DNA from: Archegozetes longisetosus
Lineage: Eukaryota; Arthropoda; Arachnida; Sarcoptiformes; Trhypochthoniidae
Direction: 5' to 3'
DNA length: 64,000 nucleotides
Assembly: GCA_018873245.2 (NCBI GenBank)
Contig: JAEMBT020000008.1
Coordinates: forward strand, 13,875,172 to 13,939,171
A program made the position numbers and the translations under genes. Positions within the stretch are counted from its first letter, which is position 1; each line of letters begins with the position of its first letter. Of this stretch, positions 34,071 through 46,684 are shown one piece after another. The notes below the pieces were generated by a model, which saw only the letters and a list, made by a program, of their open reading frames with translations, did not search any database and had not been told where the DNA came from.

Positions 34071-37000
34071 TTGGTTAGTTCCACGTAAAACTATGATTTA
34101 ATTGTTTGAACTAAATTATTTTTGTTAGGCACTCATTTATTGTTATTTTCAAGATATGTATTGAAACCATATATCCCTGATTATTATCATGTGTTCATTT
34201 ATTTATTTAAATATAAATTGTTTATTAATTAAAATAAGTTTGCAGATAGTCTTAATTGTTATATAATGATATATTTGATTTCATACAAAAATCATTGAGT
34301 AAATATTTCTTAAAGTTAACTCTTCCTAACCTCTTACAACTTCAACCAAATATTTTCATCAAATTCATAATGCATTCTATGACTGATAGTAATTAGGTTA
34401 GAACTAATCATTACAAGAATCACAGTTAATTGTTGAGAAAGTTTTCAAGTCCTAATAAGTCCTTGGATTGAGAGAATTAATCATAAAAATTATAATTATA
34501 GCTGAACTTTCTAATTCATAACATTTTTCAATAATTGTTTCCAAGAGAACAATTGTTTGTCACCTCTATTGGCAATTGAGCAAATTTTTCTCTATTCTTT
34601 GATTAAAGTTGTAAAAGTAATAAAAAATTGAAATTACTCATTGGATATTGAATAAAATTGATAATTGGCGCCAATTCGTTCAAATAGGGGAGAACTGAAA
34701 GATTATAAAAAGTGAATGTGTTAGATTTAAACTGTGAACAATAACAAGTAGTGTTTCCTTAGAAAACCAGATCTATTGTTAAAGACTAGTATGAAGTTAT
34801 TTGGTTTTATTTAAAGCTCTGCTCTTCCTCTTAGAGAAGAAACGATTGCATAACATTGTGTGGGTACGTGTTCGTTACACCCATTTCAAGATTTATACTC
34901 TATTACTATTGATAAGTTACCCAAAAGAGATTTCAAAATCGATTTTCACTAAAACACTTTTGTTATTCATTAAAAAACTTTTGTTAAAAACCCAAAAACT
35001 TTTGTTGTACTCCAAACAAGTGATGATTTCTACTTAAGATCTGGTTTGCAGTAACTTTGCGTAACAAACTTATGACGAAATTTTGAATAAAAACTTTAGC
35101 AGAGCTAAGACGTAAAATGTAAATCAAACGTAAATCTAATGGTTTGATAGACTTTGTACAATAATTTGGATGATTTGGATGAATGAAGAAAGAAATAATT
35201 ATTGATAAGTCATGTTCGCAACAATTATTAAGATATGATTTGATACGAGCCTTCACGAAAAACTAGGAAATCAAATAAACTTATAATTTTAGTTATTTTC
35301 TTACAAATGATTCGATTATCAAAATAAGTGAATCAAAATCAGAGTTCAAATTTGATCATTTCAATTATTAGATAATAAAAGTTTAATATATTTATTTAGA
35401 AATGCCTGTCAATAGTACCAGAGCTAAAAACATTATTATTTATTTTCTCAATTCATTCAGAGCCTGCATTTATTATTTCTGTCTTTATTTTCATTTTTCA
35501 ATTATAAGTTCACTTCAGTCTAACAAACATATGAGCTCTGCATTTAAATCAAGTCTTTTGTTATACTTATTGTTATACAGGTTTGACATGAAAGTCTATT
35601 TCAAAATAGTTTTATAGATTTCTCTTATTTCGGATCTATTTATTCAGTTTACTCAAGCATTTGATATACGCTTAAAGTTCTTTAGACATTAAATGCAATC
35701 AATGGTTTGACCACATTCTGGACATACCTTTAGTTATAATAAGACATAACAGCAAGTCAAATTCAAAATACATTTTTATGCTTCTGCCAACTATAGTAAG
35801 CGTTCATTTAATGCATTTTAAACATCAATTATAGCTATTGGTAAAGAAATAAAAATAAGGATCGACTCAACAAAGAGATGTAATTGAAGCCAGTTTTATA
35901 TGATTATAGCATTTGAAAGGGTCGTGATATGGATTCAGTCGATCATAAAGGAAGGAAAGGTATTCGATTGTAAAAAATCAGTACTTTTCTGAAAAACGTT
36001 CACTATCCGTTCTGTTGCGTGATCCATAACTGTTTATCTAACTTCAATCATTTCAGACAATGCCAACCACTTCACAACAACTACAGTATACAATCAATTT
36101 TTCAGAGTTTTTTCAAATCTATAGGAAATACTTAACTGTCAATGTTTTATGAGTTATATTCAAGATTTATTGTTAAAAATCTTTCATTTTTAACTAATCA
36201 GTTAACAAATATCATAAACTAAATACGACGAGTTGAAGATCTACGATAACATAGCATAAATGTTGCAGATAAAAGTTAGTATGCTACTTTCACTTTACTA
36301 TCAACTCAAAGACCTTATTCCTAAAAGTGTGATTTAGTGTTACCTAACAGTTGATCGACTTGGCTTAAGAGTATGATTATGTTCTCATTTTACAGCTCAA
36401 TCACTCAAAATAGCACTTTTAAAATTAAATTTTCTTCTGACTAAAAGTCTTCATTACTTAAATTTATGACTACCGTAGACCAAAAATACCGTCAAATTTA
36501 AAACTGTCACGACTTATGAATGAAGGATCAAAAGTTTTATTGCAAGTTTTGTTTTGAAGAGTATATTTTTAAATGTATTAATAGAATTTTCGTGTCGGTA
36601 TTTGCATTGATTTGCTTTTTAATAGCAGATTAAATCGAAACATGAAATAACATCGAATCGAGAGATAATCAACTTATAACTGAAAGTGTCTTAGAGTTGC
36701 ATCACTTCTACCAATAAGTGACATAACACCTACAGAAATAATAAAACAGTATTTATTTGGGTTAATAATATTCAGATTTTCGTAATAATACTTTTGGACA
36801 TTTAGTGCTCTGTTGAAGTATAGCCTTCGGGTGTTCGCAAAGACAGATCAGATCCTCTCCTCCGCTACACCCACACCACAGTTTTACAAACAGGTGAAAA
36901 TTGGCGAATCCCAACCAATTCACTTACTATTATGATGATTGTTATTGCTCTTAAAATGACTTCTATGACCTAAACAAGTATTGAACAATTCAATGGTCAC

Positions 37001-37775
37001 AATGGCTTTTCCATTATATAACTCTCTGATCAGTGAATTGAATCTCTAAATAAGATTTTGAAGACTCCCCTCTTGGAAAAAACTGTTGTTTTTCAGATAA
37101 GTCAACTCGAATGTTGTACAGGTATCTGAGGGCCGCATCTTTCTATCTGAGGAAAACGAGTACCGAAATAATTGTTGGATTAGTGAAAGTGAAACAGTCA
37201 GCACTTAGAAAGTATGCACAAAATTAAGGTCGACAGGAAGTCACACTTTTGCTAATGATCAACATATCTACGAGTAGAGCAAAGAGTATACGATAAAACA
37301 TTGTTTTCTTTTACGTAAAATAAAGGGATAAATAATGTAAAAACATTTATATTCAAACTTATACTGAACCACTTAACGATCGTGTAATAGTATTAGATTT
37401 GGCCTTATCGAGAAATATAAACTCAATTTTAGCTAATTTACATCCATTATTCTCATTAAGTATTTTTGCATAATTTTCTCAGCCTCGCACTCAATTTATT
37501 GATCGTATTTATATTTTCTCTTTGGCTTTTACTATGCAATTAAGTTGTACTTAACGTTATCTACCACTACAGAGACCCATAGGGAGGATTCATGGGGGGG
37601 ATTCATGGAAATTCACGGATGGAATTTACGGGGGGATTGACTAAACTATGTTTCTCTTGTTATTTTATTATTAATGAGTTTGGGTAACTGAAACCTCTCC
37701 CATGTATTAAATATTTAATATTCACCTATATTTGCAAAATAATAACAATCATTATGATTGTTACATCAAATTCTA

Positions 37776-37778
<3 letters not shown>

Positions 37779-37819
<41 letters not shown>
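37779..37819. repeat. (CT)n microsatellite
   Basis: About 41 bp of uninterrupted CT. Confidence 0.95.
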
Positions 37820-37822
<3 letters not shown>

Positions 37823-40800
37823 GATAAGAAGATGATCACATCACATATTTCCTCATCAAATATTTACACAAAAAATAGTTTAAGCAAAAAATGTTTATTA
37901 AAACCTGAAAACTGAATCATTAGTTTCCTGTAATTTGCTCATGACCCAAAGGTTAGACATAAATGTGAGAAAAACTTTTAAAAGTACTTTATCTCAAATA
38001 CGTTTTTCTGAACAAAACATTCAATTAATTGAAAGGAAGTACAAATCATCCTCTGAATTACTTCTCACAATAACGAGTTAAGCAATTTATTTATTTCTAT
38101 TCTTAATAAGAGTAAACATTTTCTGTTCATCTCATCTCATCTCATCTCAAACTGAACGGAGTATAAGGATATGAAAGTTTAGGTAAAATTAAGAGCCATT
38201 TAAAGGAGAATACGAAAAGTTTAGTTAGAATTAGGAGGCATTTAAAGAGAATAAGAAAGCAGTAAAAATAGGATAAATACAAAGTTTGCGATGTTATGGA
38301 AGAGAAGAGATTGCATGCAAACGTAGTGTTATTTTGTGAGCTAAATCTCATAATTATTTTCTGGGCTAAATCGCGAAATGATTGCATGCTTTATGAGACC
38401 GCTTCATAAACACGCATTTCATTTAATCAACTCCTATTCAGGCTCACTCTGCTCAACATCTTGTCTTTTATCACAATAACATTTTATGAAAAAAGTGCTG
38501 AAAAAGTAAAGATCACAAACAGTGCTTTTGTTTGATTATGACTTTCCTCAAGTAATGAGTGTTTTCAGGCTGGAGAAAGTGTTCAGAAAATACTTCAATG
38601 CCAGGTGAACTGATGTTATCTAAACTAGATTAAAACATTTAATAAGTTGAAGTTATGATATGATGTAGTAATAAAGTAAATGCATATAAATTTTTAAATA
38701 ATTAACTTGTAAATGACAGTATGATTGTTGTAACCTAACATTAGACGCCTGACAACCTGACCATATTTTCAACGAATACTTTATAATTTCATCAATTGAG
38801 TTGAACTCAAATTATCACCAAAAATGAAATTGATCTGATACATTTTCTGAAAAATAATTCTTTGACAATTTATTATTGAGAACGTTTAAAGAGAGAATAG
38901 ATTTTCTCTCAAAAATGCTTAAATGCATTTTTAGGGATGAGTCAGGTATTGGTAGAAAATATAACAGAACAAAATTCATTAAACTTGATTTGCAAAATTT
39001 GATAATTACGAAAAGAAAGTTTAGAAAAAATTAGATTAATTCGTGCATTTCATATGACATGACAGAAACAGAGTTTAAACTTTGAAAGTTTTAGTCTATT
39101 CAACACATTTGCCTTAAAGGCTATTGAGTTAAGTTAGGGTTAAGAATATTGTGTTTATAATAATAATAATTATTATTTATGCATTCATACATTTATTCAA
39201 TTGAATGACTGGATTGAATGTGCCTCTACTACCGGTAAGTCAACAAACAATGAGAGACTACTGCTTCAAAATTTTAATGAATTAAATTTAGCCTCAGAGC
39301 AAATAATCTAATACTAGACTGAATCTGGACTGAAAAACGATTCTTAGAATAACATAAAACCAAACTAAATCAATGTAAACCACAAATCTTGCTCAATAAT
39401 TCAGTTTGAGTGTAATTAGCATCACAAAAGCGATAATTGCTTAACGAAAAGGTCTATCGAATCTAAAGCCAAATTCAGTATTTGAAGTGAAGTTTGAGCG
39501 CTATTATTATATTGTATTGTTTCAAATTTTGATAGTTTGGAATCTCATAGAGATATTTGTGTAATTAAAATAAGGTCAGCGGTCAGGCGGTCTCGGAAGA
39601 CATAAATATAATATTTTTGTAGTAACTCATTTGAAAACTAACGTTCAGATTATTGACCTCCTCATCGGAATTGACTCAACTGATTCAAGAATGAATTACT
39701 ATCGTGAAGATTAAAGTTATTTGTAATTATGATCTTATCGTAAATATTGATTATAGGCTTCAGTTTGTACTTTGGTTTTGTGCTGATAAAATGTGATCAT
39801 CTCATTAATGACAGAGTTTTGTGAATGGCAATAGAAAGTTACAGAAAGTTACAGAAAAGTTGTTCAAATATTTGACCGACTATTCATATTCATAAAGTAG
39901 TCTAACTGAATGAGGACTCTTTCAGTGTTGTTAGGGTCAACTCTAGTATGACAAGTGTTTGCTCTAAACTTTTGTTTTGTTTGAAAATCTCTCTCAAAGT
40001 CTGAAAAGATAAATGCGAATACAGATTAGTAAACACTTTGAATTGAATTTTGTTTTGATAAAACTTTAGTTTTTCGTTGATTAATTGAAAAATAGATTAT
40101 TTATAATTTAAATCATTAATAAATGTGAATTTTAATAAAGTCTATGATATAGATTGAGAGATATGGTAAGAGAAGATAATTGATATGAGAACTAATATCC
40201 ATAAAACTGTACTTAAAAACGATGAGAAAACTAAGAAAACTCGTTGGTGTTCAATTCTATTGTTAAGGAACAGTACAATGATTAACAATTTTCAAATTAT
40301 CCGTCTCATTAACATATTTGAAACCTTTAGAGTTATTCATCTCATCTCATTTCAATAAATTGATCATAATTGTATTTATTATAATTTGGCTTTTCTTTTA
40401 TTTACTTCTATACTAACCATCAATTTCTTCTTTAAACATATATTATTAACTGAAACATTTCCTATTTCACTATTCGTGCTCAATCAATATTCCTTTAAAT
40501 CATTGCACAGATTCTCCGCTCTTTTCACTCTCTTTATATAGAAATTCAGTTTTCAAAGACATAAATAATATTTATTTTAAACAAAACTTCAAGTAATTTC
40601 AAAAAGAAACAAATGCGGGCATAGGTGTTGTAGATAATGACAAAAATTCATATTCGTAAGATTGAAACTAAGAGTGGGATTAAGATAGGATACCGCATAC
40701 AAAATGATATACCTGTGAATGAATAGAAAAACAAATATTTGAACTTTTATGCGTGTCATTTAAACTGTCTGTTTAGTGGTAAATCATTTATAATATATGT

Positions 40801-42219
40801 TTATTATCGCTATTATAAATGCCAAAATGAATATTTATTTACGTATATTGGTATAACTTAACCCTTAATGAGCGATTCATATGTAATAACATTTGATTAA
40901 TGACGAACTGTCACAGCATAAGACCAATTTTAAACTTAAGTATTTGAAGCAATCCCATTTTGTGTACTCTTATATTCAAATTACTTAATAATCTCAACTG
41001 ATCACATTGATTTCCGAATTTGGTCTTCTAATAAGCTTACTTTCATCTTTTAACAATTTAATAGTTTCTGACTTCTAGAAAAATTCTAATTTTGCTCATC
41101 AATTAGACAAATTAACCACAATTTGATTCCAATTAAAAGTTATTTAAGACTTTTAACTATTGACTCAGAAAATGAATGATAATCTCTAAGCAAAAAATAT
41201 TTAATAGAAAAAAGGGGTGCAGTCATGAAATGAGTGAAAACAAACCAATTCAGACTAAATACTAATTTGAATAAAGGAATTTGACGCTTGTTAAACGTTG
41301 ATCTGTTCAGATATTTGTCTGAGAAATGGAGCAGCAGAAGAGTCAGAAGAGAAAGAGGGACGAAACAAGTCGAATAAGTCGGACTACATTTAACCAGTTG
41401 TCGGACCATCGCTGAGAAAATAGAGCAGCGAAAGCACAAGTCTCCTCCTAACTCATTGCGAACCATCTCAGGCATGTCATATTTAAACCAACATATTCTG
41501 ATGAATTTCTTTAATTCTTTCCAAATTCCACTTTTCATCTACTAAGTAGACAAAAGTGCGTCCCAACTAAACTTTAGTTCGATTGGTTATAGTTTTCTTA
41601 TAAAAAATCTTTTCTATACTTTTCATGTGAAACTGTTCCGCATCTGTGATTACATCTATTTTACAACTTTCTCACATCCATTTGTCTATTATTGGAGAAA
41701 TTGAGGATAATTTAGTTGCCAATAAGAATATCATTATTTTAAAGCTAAGTGATAGCAATTTTGGTAAGTATTTGATTGAAACATTAATGTATTGTTGAAA
41801 TATTTTAGAGAAATTCTGTTCAAAAATACACTGCTTTTTGAGCAGAAAAAAAATTTCATTTCATGTATTGTTTGTCAGTCTAACGAATTCTATGCAGTAC
41901 TCAAACATTGAGTGTTTAGTTGGCAGATGAAAGTGAATATGATTTTGAATATAGCATTAAATACTGTAATAACAGATAATTTATTAAAATTGCATTCAAT
42001 TGAAACGTATCGAAAGTCCGTCAAAGAGTTGATGAAAGCAATTATGGGATAAACCAATTTGTAAGTGTGTGAATGTGTAAATGTATGTCTAATGTGAAAG
42101 TGACATAAATGTTATGATAATTGAGGAATAGATGAGCAATTTCAATCTGAAATCTGATTCACTTTAGACAAAAGGAACTCAATTTGTATAAACTCATTAG
42201 CACTTCATATTAGGAAACA

Positions 42220-42227
42220 TATAAAAG
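42220..42227 (+). promoter_or_regulatory. TATA box of the Gly-rich CBM14 gene
   Basis: TATAAAAG about 195 bp before the start codon at 42422; the inferred transcript start is at about 42250. Between them, around 42305-42395, a 33-36-bp unit (GAAGTGGTTATAAATGA-like) is repeated three times in the presumed 5' UTR. Confidence 0.45.
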
Positions 42228-42421
42228 GAAGTCATATAAGATTTAACCACATTTGCCACCGAATAAGAGCCGAATCACGGCTCGACTCAATTTAATGCAA
42301 AGAAATCGCATGAAGTGGTTATTAAATGAGATGGAAAAAATCTTATGAAGTGGTTATAAATGATAGACAAAGTCTTATAAAGTGTTTATAAATGATTTTT
42401 TTCTTTAAACAGTTAAGAAGA

Positions 42422-45400
42422 ATGGAGTCAAAAAAGATTTTACTTTTATCAGCTATAGGTAAGTCAATATTCATTTACTACTACTCCTGTAGATATAAAT
42501 ATATTACAATCTATTCTTCAATTTATAATTATTCGTCTCATATGAAAGACTACTTTTATCACGAAATCTATATTTGATCACGAGATCTATCTTTGATCAC
42601 TTCTTATAACTTGTAAGTCATGCGGCTCTTAGTCTTGATTTCTATTAATAATCGATCCATAAACAATCTAACGATTGATTCGTAGTGGGGATAGGTAGCA
42701 ATCACTTCAAGTCAATTATTAAGAGATACTGTTATTAAACACTATATTTAATAGCTTTTCATCCAGCTAACAATGAGTGTCACGATTTTTTCCCTATACA
42801 AAAGTCGGGACCATTAAATTGACTAATAATTGAAGAAACGGTTATGATTAGCTGATGTTCAGCATAAATTGATATGCAAAATATATATTTAAATTAGTTT
42901 TTATTACTTTGCAAATCGACACAGACCTCATTTATTAATGTTTATTATTGATTTGACATCAATATTTTACTTTTATTTATAATGATCACCATTAATCTTT
43001 GTTTATTAGCTAATTCTTACAATCTTCAAACTATCATTAACAAGTCGTCAAATTTTTATTTCTTCCTTCAAAACTAATCATTTGCAGCCTTTTTAGGCTA
43101 AAATTTGACAGTTTTATTCTGTTAAGCAAAGTACACTCTTCAAAATATGTATTCAATAGAATGAATCTGACTGAGTATTTGAGCACTGAAAGAAGTAACT
43201 GAAAAATTCTAAAGATTACACATTATATATCTGAACTAAACGACCACAATTGAAGATTATTTTCTTCTTTCCACATTTCTGCTTTTAGACTTTTAAACTT
43301 TCAGAATATTCTTAGCTTTTAAACAGCAATTTTACTTCTGTACTAAACCTGGTTTTGACCGAATTATTGTGAATTTTGAATATAATATACATGTAATATG
43401 AAAGGCGATACGCTTTTGATTTGCGATTTTTAGGATCAAATCAACTTAAACCTAGTAATTTATATGACCCGATAGCTTTTTATGGGATAAGTATTTTCTA
43501 TTATAACTTAATTAGATAATTCACAATATCAATAATGCGAAATTGCTGTTAGGCATGATCTATACTTTATAATCTCATTACAATCACTTTTATGAGAATT
43601 AACTTCTGTTAAAAATAGCAGATCAATAACTGTCAATAGCAATTTAAATGAATGGTGTGTGGGTCATCTTAAAGAGATCTTAAAAGGTTTCTGAAACTTG
43701 CAAGTATTAGGTGGAATGAAGTAAATTTATGTGTAGTAAATTGCTTTATAACTAGTCTCAGCGTGTAGCCTTATGATGCACATAACATCAATCTTTTACT
43801 GTTTTACCAACTTGTTAAACATCATTTCATTAATCTTGTTTCAATTTTTCTATTCATTTATCAATCTACTAACTCAATCGTCCTATGTAAATTATATGTT
43901 CACTTAACTATTAATGATAATTATAATTTGTTTAATTTTACTCTAAGGCTTAGCGTCTCTAACTATAGAAGAGATCAATTCATAAATCATTTCACTTTAG
44001 ATCAATTTTACTATTAATCTGTCCAATTTATTGCAGTCAAACCTTCCTTTATGAGAGTAACATTCATTTTAATATTTGTTATCATTATCAAAGTTTAGGG
44101 AAGATAAATGTTCTTCATTCTTATTCTGTAGATTTATTCAATAAAGAACATTGTTGGAATATCAATTTCAAAGACAGACACTCTTTTCAGTAATTCTGTT
44201 CTACGATATCATAAATATTAAACAGCGTTTGTCTCAATTTTTAGAAATACGAATTAAAGATAAGACGTTATACGCTTGAGTGTCCTCTATATCAATATTT
44301 GGGCATATATTGCATTAAAGCTAAATTCGCAGTGCAACATTCGCTCGATTACTCAACCTAATACTATAATTCAAATGAATCATATCTGTTTACGCTCAGT
44401 TTATGCATCTGATTCTTTGACAGGAAAGCTGTGAAACTTTGTTTCGAGAACAAGACTAATTTTCTAAATTCAAATATCCTTTGTGTGCCATTTCACACCG
44501 ACATGTCTACCACTTATAGTGAAATTCTATTAAGTTTCAAATGAGATTCATCAACAATTCATTTAGAAAATCATTAGAGCAACAGTGACTCTATTCAAGT
44601 ATATTTATGACTTATTCAACACAAAAATAGTAAATTATAATTCATTTTGGAGATGACTAACATTAATCAAATAAACGCGAGCGAATTCACAGTATGCAAG
44701 TGAATATAAATATGAACTAGCATAGTAAACTTTATAAAAATGAGCTAGCACAGTAGACTTATGAATGTAAGCTAGTATAGTAACTTTATAAATATAACTA
44801 GTGTAGTAGCTTATAAAAATAAGCTAGCATAGTAAGCTATAAAAATAAGCTAGCTTAGTAAACTTATAAATATAAACCATCATTAACTTTAATATAATAA
44901 CTTTTGTCTTAAGGCATTGGTTATGCAATACTTGAATTTATAAAAACAATATTTTATGTGCTTAGTGTTTCATTTCTGATAAATGATATGCAGAGATTAG
45001 ACTGAAATGGTTTTGTTACTTTTATAGTAGACAGTTATCTAAAACTTCTTTTTTCTTGTTAGTTAACAAAGCATTTAAAAGTAGCTCAACTTAAAGAATC
45101 AAATTCTGGTGAAAGTATGACCCAATTTGTGATCTTTTATGAGAAGTGATTACCATTTAATACTGATTTTGATTAGAACAATAGAAGAAAACAAATCAAA
45201 CAATAGGTAGATGAGAAGTGGTAAAAGAAAAAGTAACATCAAACATGATAACGCTATATTCTTATTGTTACACATACTCAGAAAGCAATCTTTAATTTGA
45301 TCAAATAATTTATTGTTACCTATTATTAATGAATGCATTTGACTGATGTGTGATTTAGCGGTCACTTTAAACTCAATCATAACTGGCACCCCATCGAATT

Positions 45401-46684
45401 CATGGGCGGCGTACAGCGATACGAGCTCTTTTCATGATGTACTTCAGGGCAGATCTTTTGAAGAGACATTTGGCAGTGAACAGGGGTACGATAGTCTATA
45501 TGGGTCATCCTTTGGAGGACAATATAGTGGGTCAAGTGGCTCATCCTATGACACTCAGCCCAAGACAAACACCATTCAAATCATACAACAGACTACTGAT
45601 TCCAATTATGGCACCTCAACTGCTCCTCAAAGATATAATTCTCCTGCTGTTCAAGTCAGAAGTGGGCAGAAAAGTACTGGTGGAGCTAGTTATGGCGGAG
45701 CTGCTCAATCTTCTTTTGGTGATCAAGGCTTCAAAGGAGTCAGTCAAACAACTTATGGCTCTGGTGGCGGTTCGGGAGCCAGCTATGGATCTGGTGGAAG
45801 TTCAAGAAGTGGTTATGGCTCAGGAGGACGTTATGATGGTGGAGATGATGAAGACCATAGTAAATGGTTGGATGTGTTCGGGAAACCAGGACAAGATTTT
45901 CCAATTTATAATGAAGTACCAAATACTGGCTTCAGTTGTGCCAATCAACAGTATCCTGGCTATTATGCAGACACTGGGGCTCAGTGTCAGGTACTATGCA
46001 TTGATACTCAATTAAAACATAATTCAAATTATTTTTGGTTTCTCTATTCAGGCGTTTTACATCTGTCAAGCAGATGGAAGACAAGATGGATTCTTATGCC
46101 CAAACGCAACACTTTTCAATCAACAGACATTCGTATGCGAGTGGTGGTAAAGTTACCTTTTCCTTATTGAACGCATAATCAAATTTGAGAACTTAAAAGA
46201 AAACCTTGATTAAATAAAGTCAAGTCTTCAAGTAATACTCTTCTGAATCTACAATATTGAGAAGAGCTGTTGAAAATTTCTAGTATTCCTTAAAAAGATA
46301 TTTAATAAAATACATTTCATTTGAATGTTTAGGTATAACGTTGACTGTTCTCAGGCTCAATCTCTTTACAATTTAAACGCTGACTTATATCGCGAGACAG
46401 GCTCCGGAGGTTACGGCGGCAGTGGAAGTGGTTATGGAAGTGGAGGCGGTTCTGGTGGACGACTAGACGCCGGCTATGGAGGTGGAAGTGGTTACGGTGG
46501 AAAGTCTGGAGGCAGTGGTAGTTATGGAGGATCGGCTGGATCTAAAGGAGGATCAGGTTATGGCAGCAAAACCTCGTATGAGGGCAGCAGTAGTCGAAAA
46601 TCAGTTCCACCGCCACCGGCCAGAGCTTACACACAGCAAAAGACTGCTTCACAGCCTTATAGCCAAATATCTGTTAGATATTGA
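42422..46684 (+). CDS. Secreted Gly/Ser/Tyr-rich protein with one CBM14 chitin-binding domain
   Basis: Four coding exons: 42422-42458, 45359-45990, 46052-46146, 46333-46684; introns 2900, 61 and 186 bp; 371 residues. Joining exon 1 to exon 2 gives a signal peptide (MESKKILLLSAIAVTLNSII). Residues about 40-195 are low-complexity and rich in Gly, Ser, Tyr and Gln. The peritrophin-A domain has six cysteines at 206, 222, 228, 239, 252 and 260 (spacing 15-5-10-12-7), preceded by DFPIYNEVPNTGFSC and followed by SLYNLNADLY. A second Gly/Ser/Tyr-rich tail (about 275-350) ends in a Pro/Arg segment. The domain binds chitin, so cuticle or extracellular matrix is likely, as in CPAP1-type proteins. The domain is interrupted by introns after CQ (phase 0) and inside Trp255. 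Exon 1 is assigned from signal peptide and phase, so it is less certain than the rest. Confidence 0.85.
42459..45358. other. Long first intron of the Gly-rich CBM14 gene
   Basis: A 2.9-kb intron, far longer than the 55-86 bp introns of the other genes. It is AT-rich and holds the tandem repeat at 44705-44877; nothing else is recognised. Long first introns often hold regulatory sites, but I see no specific one. Confidence 0.6.
44705..44877. repeat. About 29-bp tandem repeat, 6 units
   Basis: Degenerate copies of TATAAAAATAAGCTAGCATA followed by GTAAACT. Confidence 0.8.

Larger units (their letters stand above)
30978..42219. other. 11-kb gene desert with simple repeats
   Basis: Uniformly AT-rich. 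I see no coding exons with family similarity, no tRNA and no transposon ends. Apart from the simple repeats listed separately, a G-rich patch at 37590-37635 repeats GGATTCATGG-like motifs. Open frames such as 41140-41538 (minus) have no recognisable domain. Confidence 0.5.

Noticed and set aside
41140-41538. 132-codon minus-strand open frame in the gene desert
   Set aside because: No domain, no recognisable relatives, and a frame of this length is expected about once by chance in 64 kb of such DNA.
45434-46015. 193-codon plus-strand frame overlapping the Gly-rich CBM14 exon
   Set aside because: A shifted-frame shadow of the low-complexity exon, without cysteines or a signal peptide in order.
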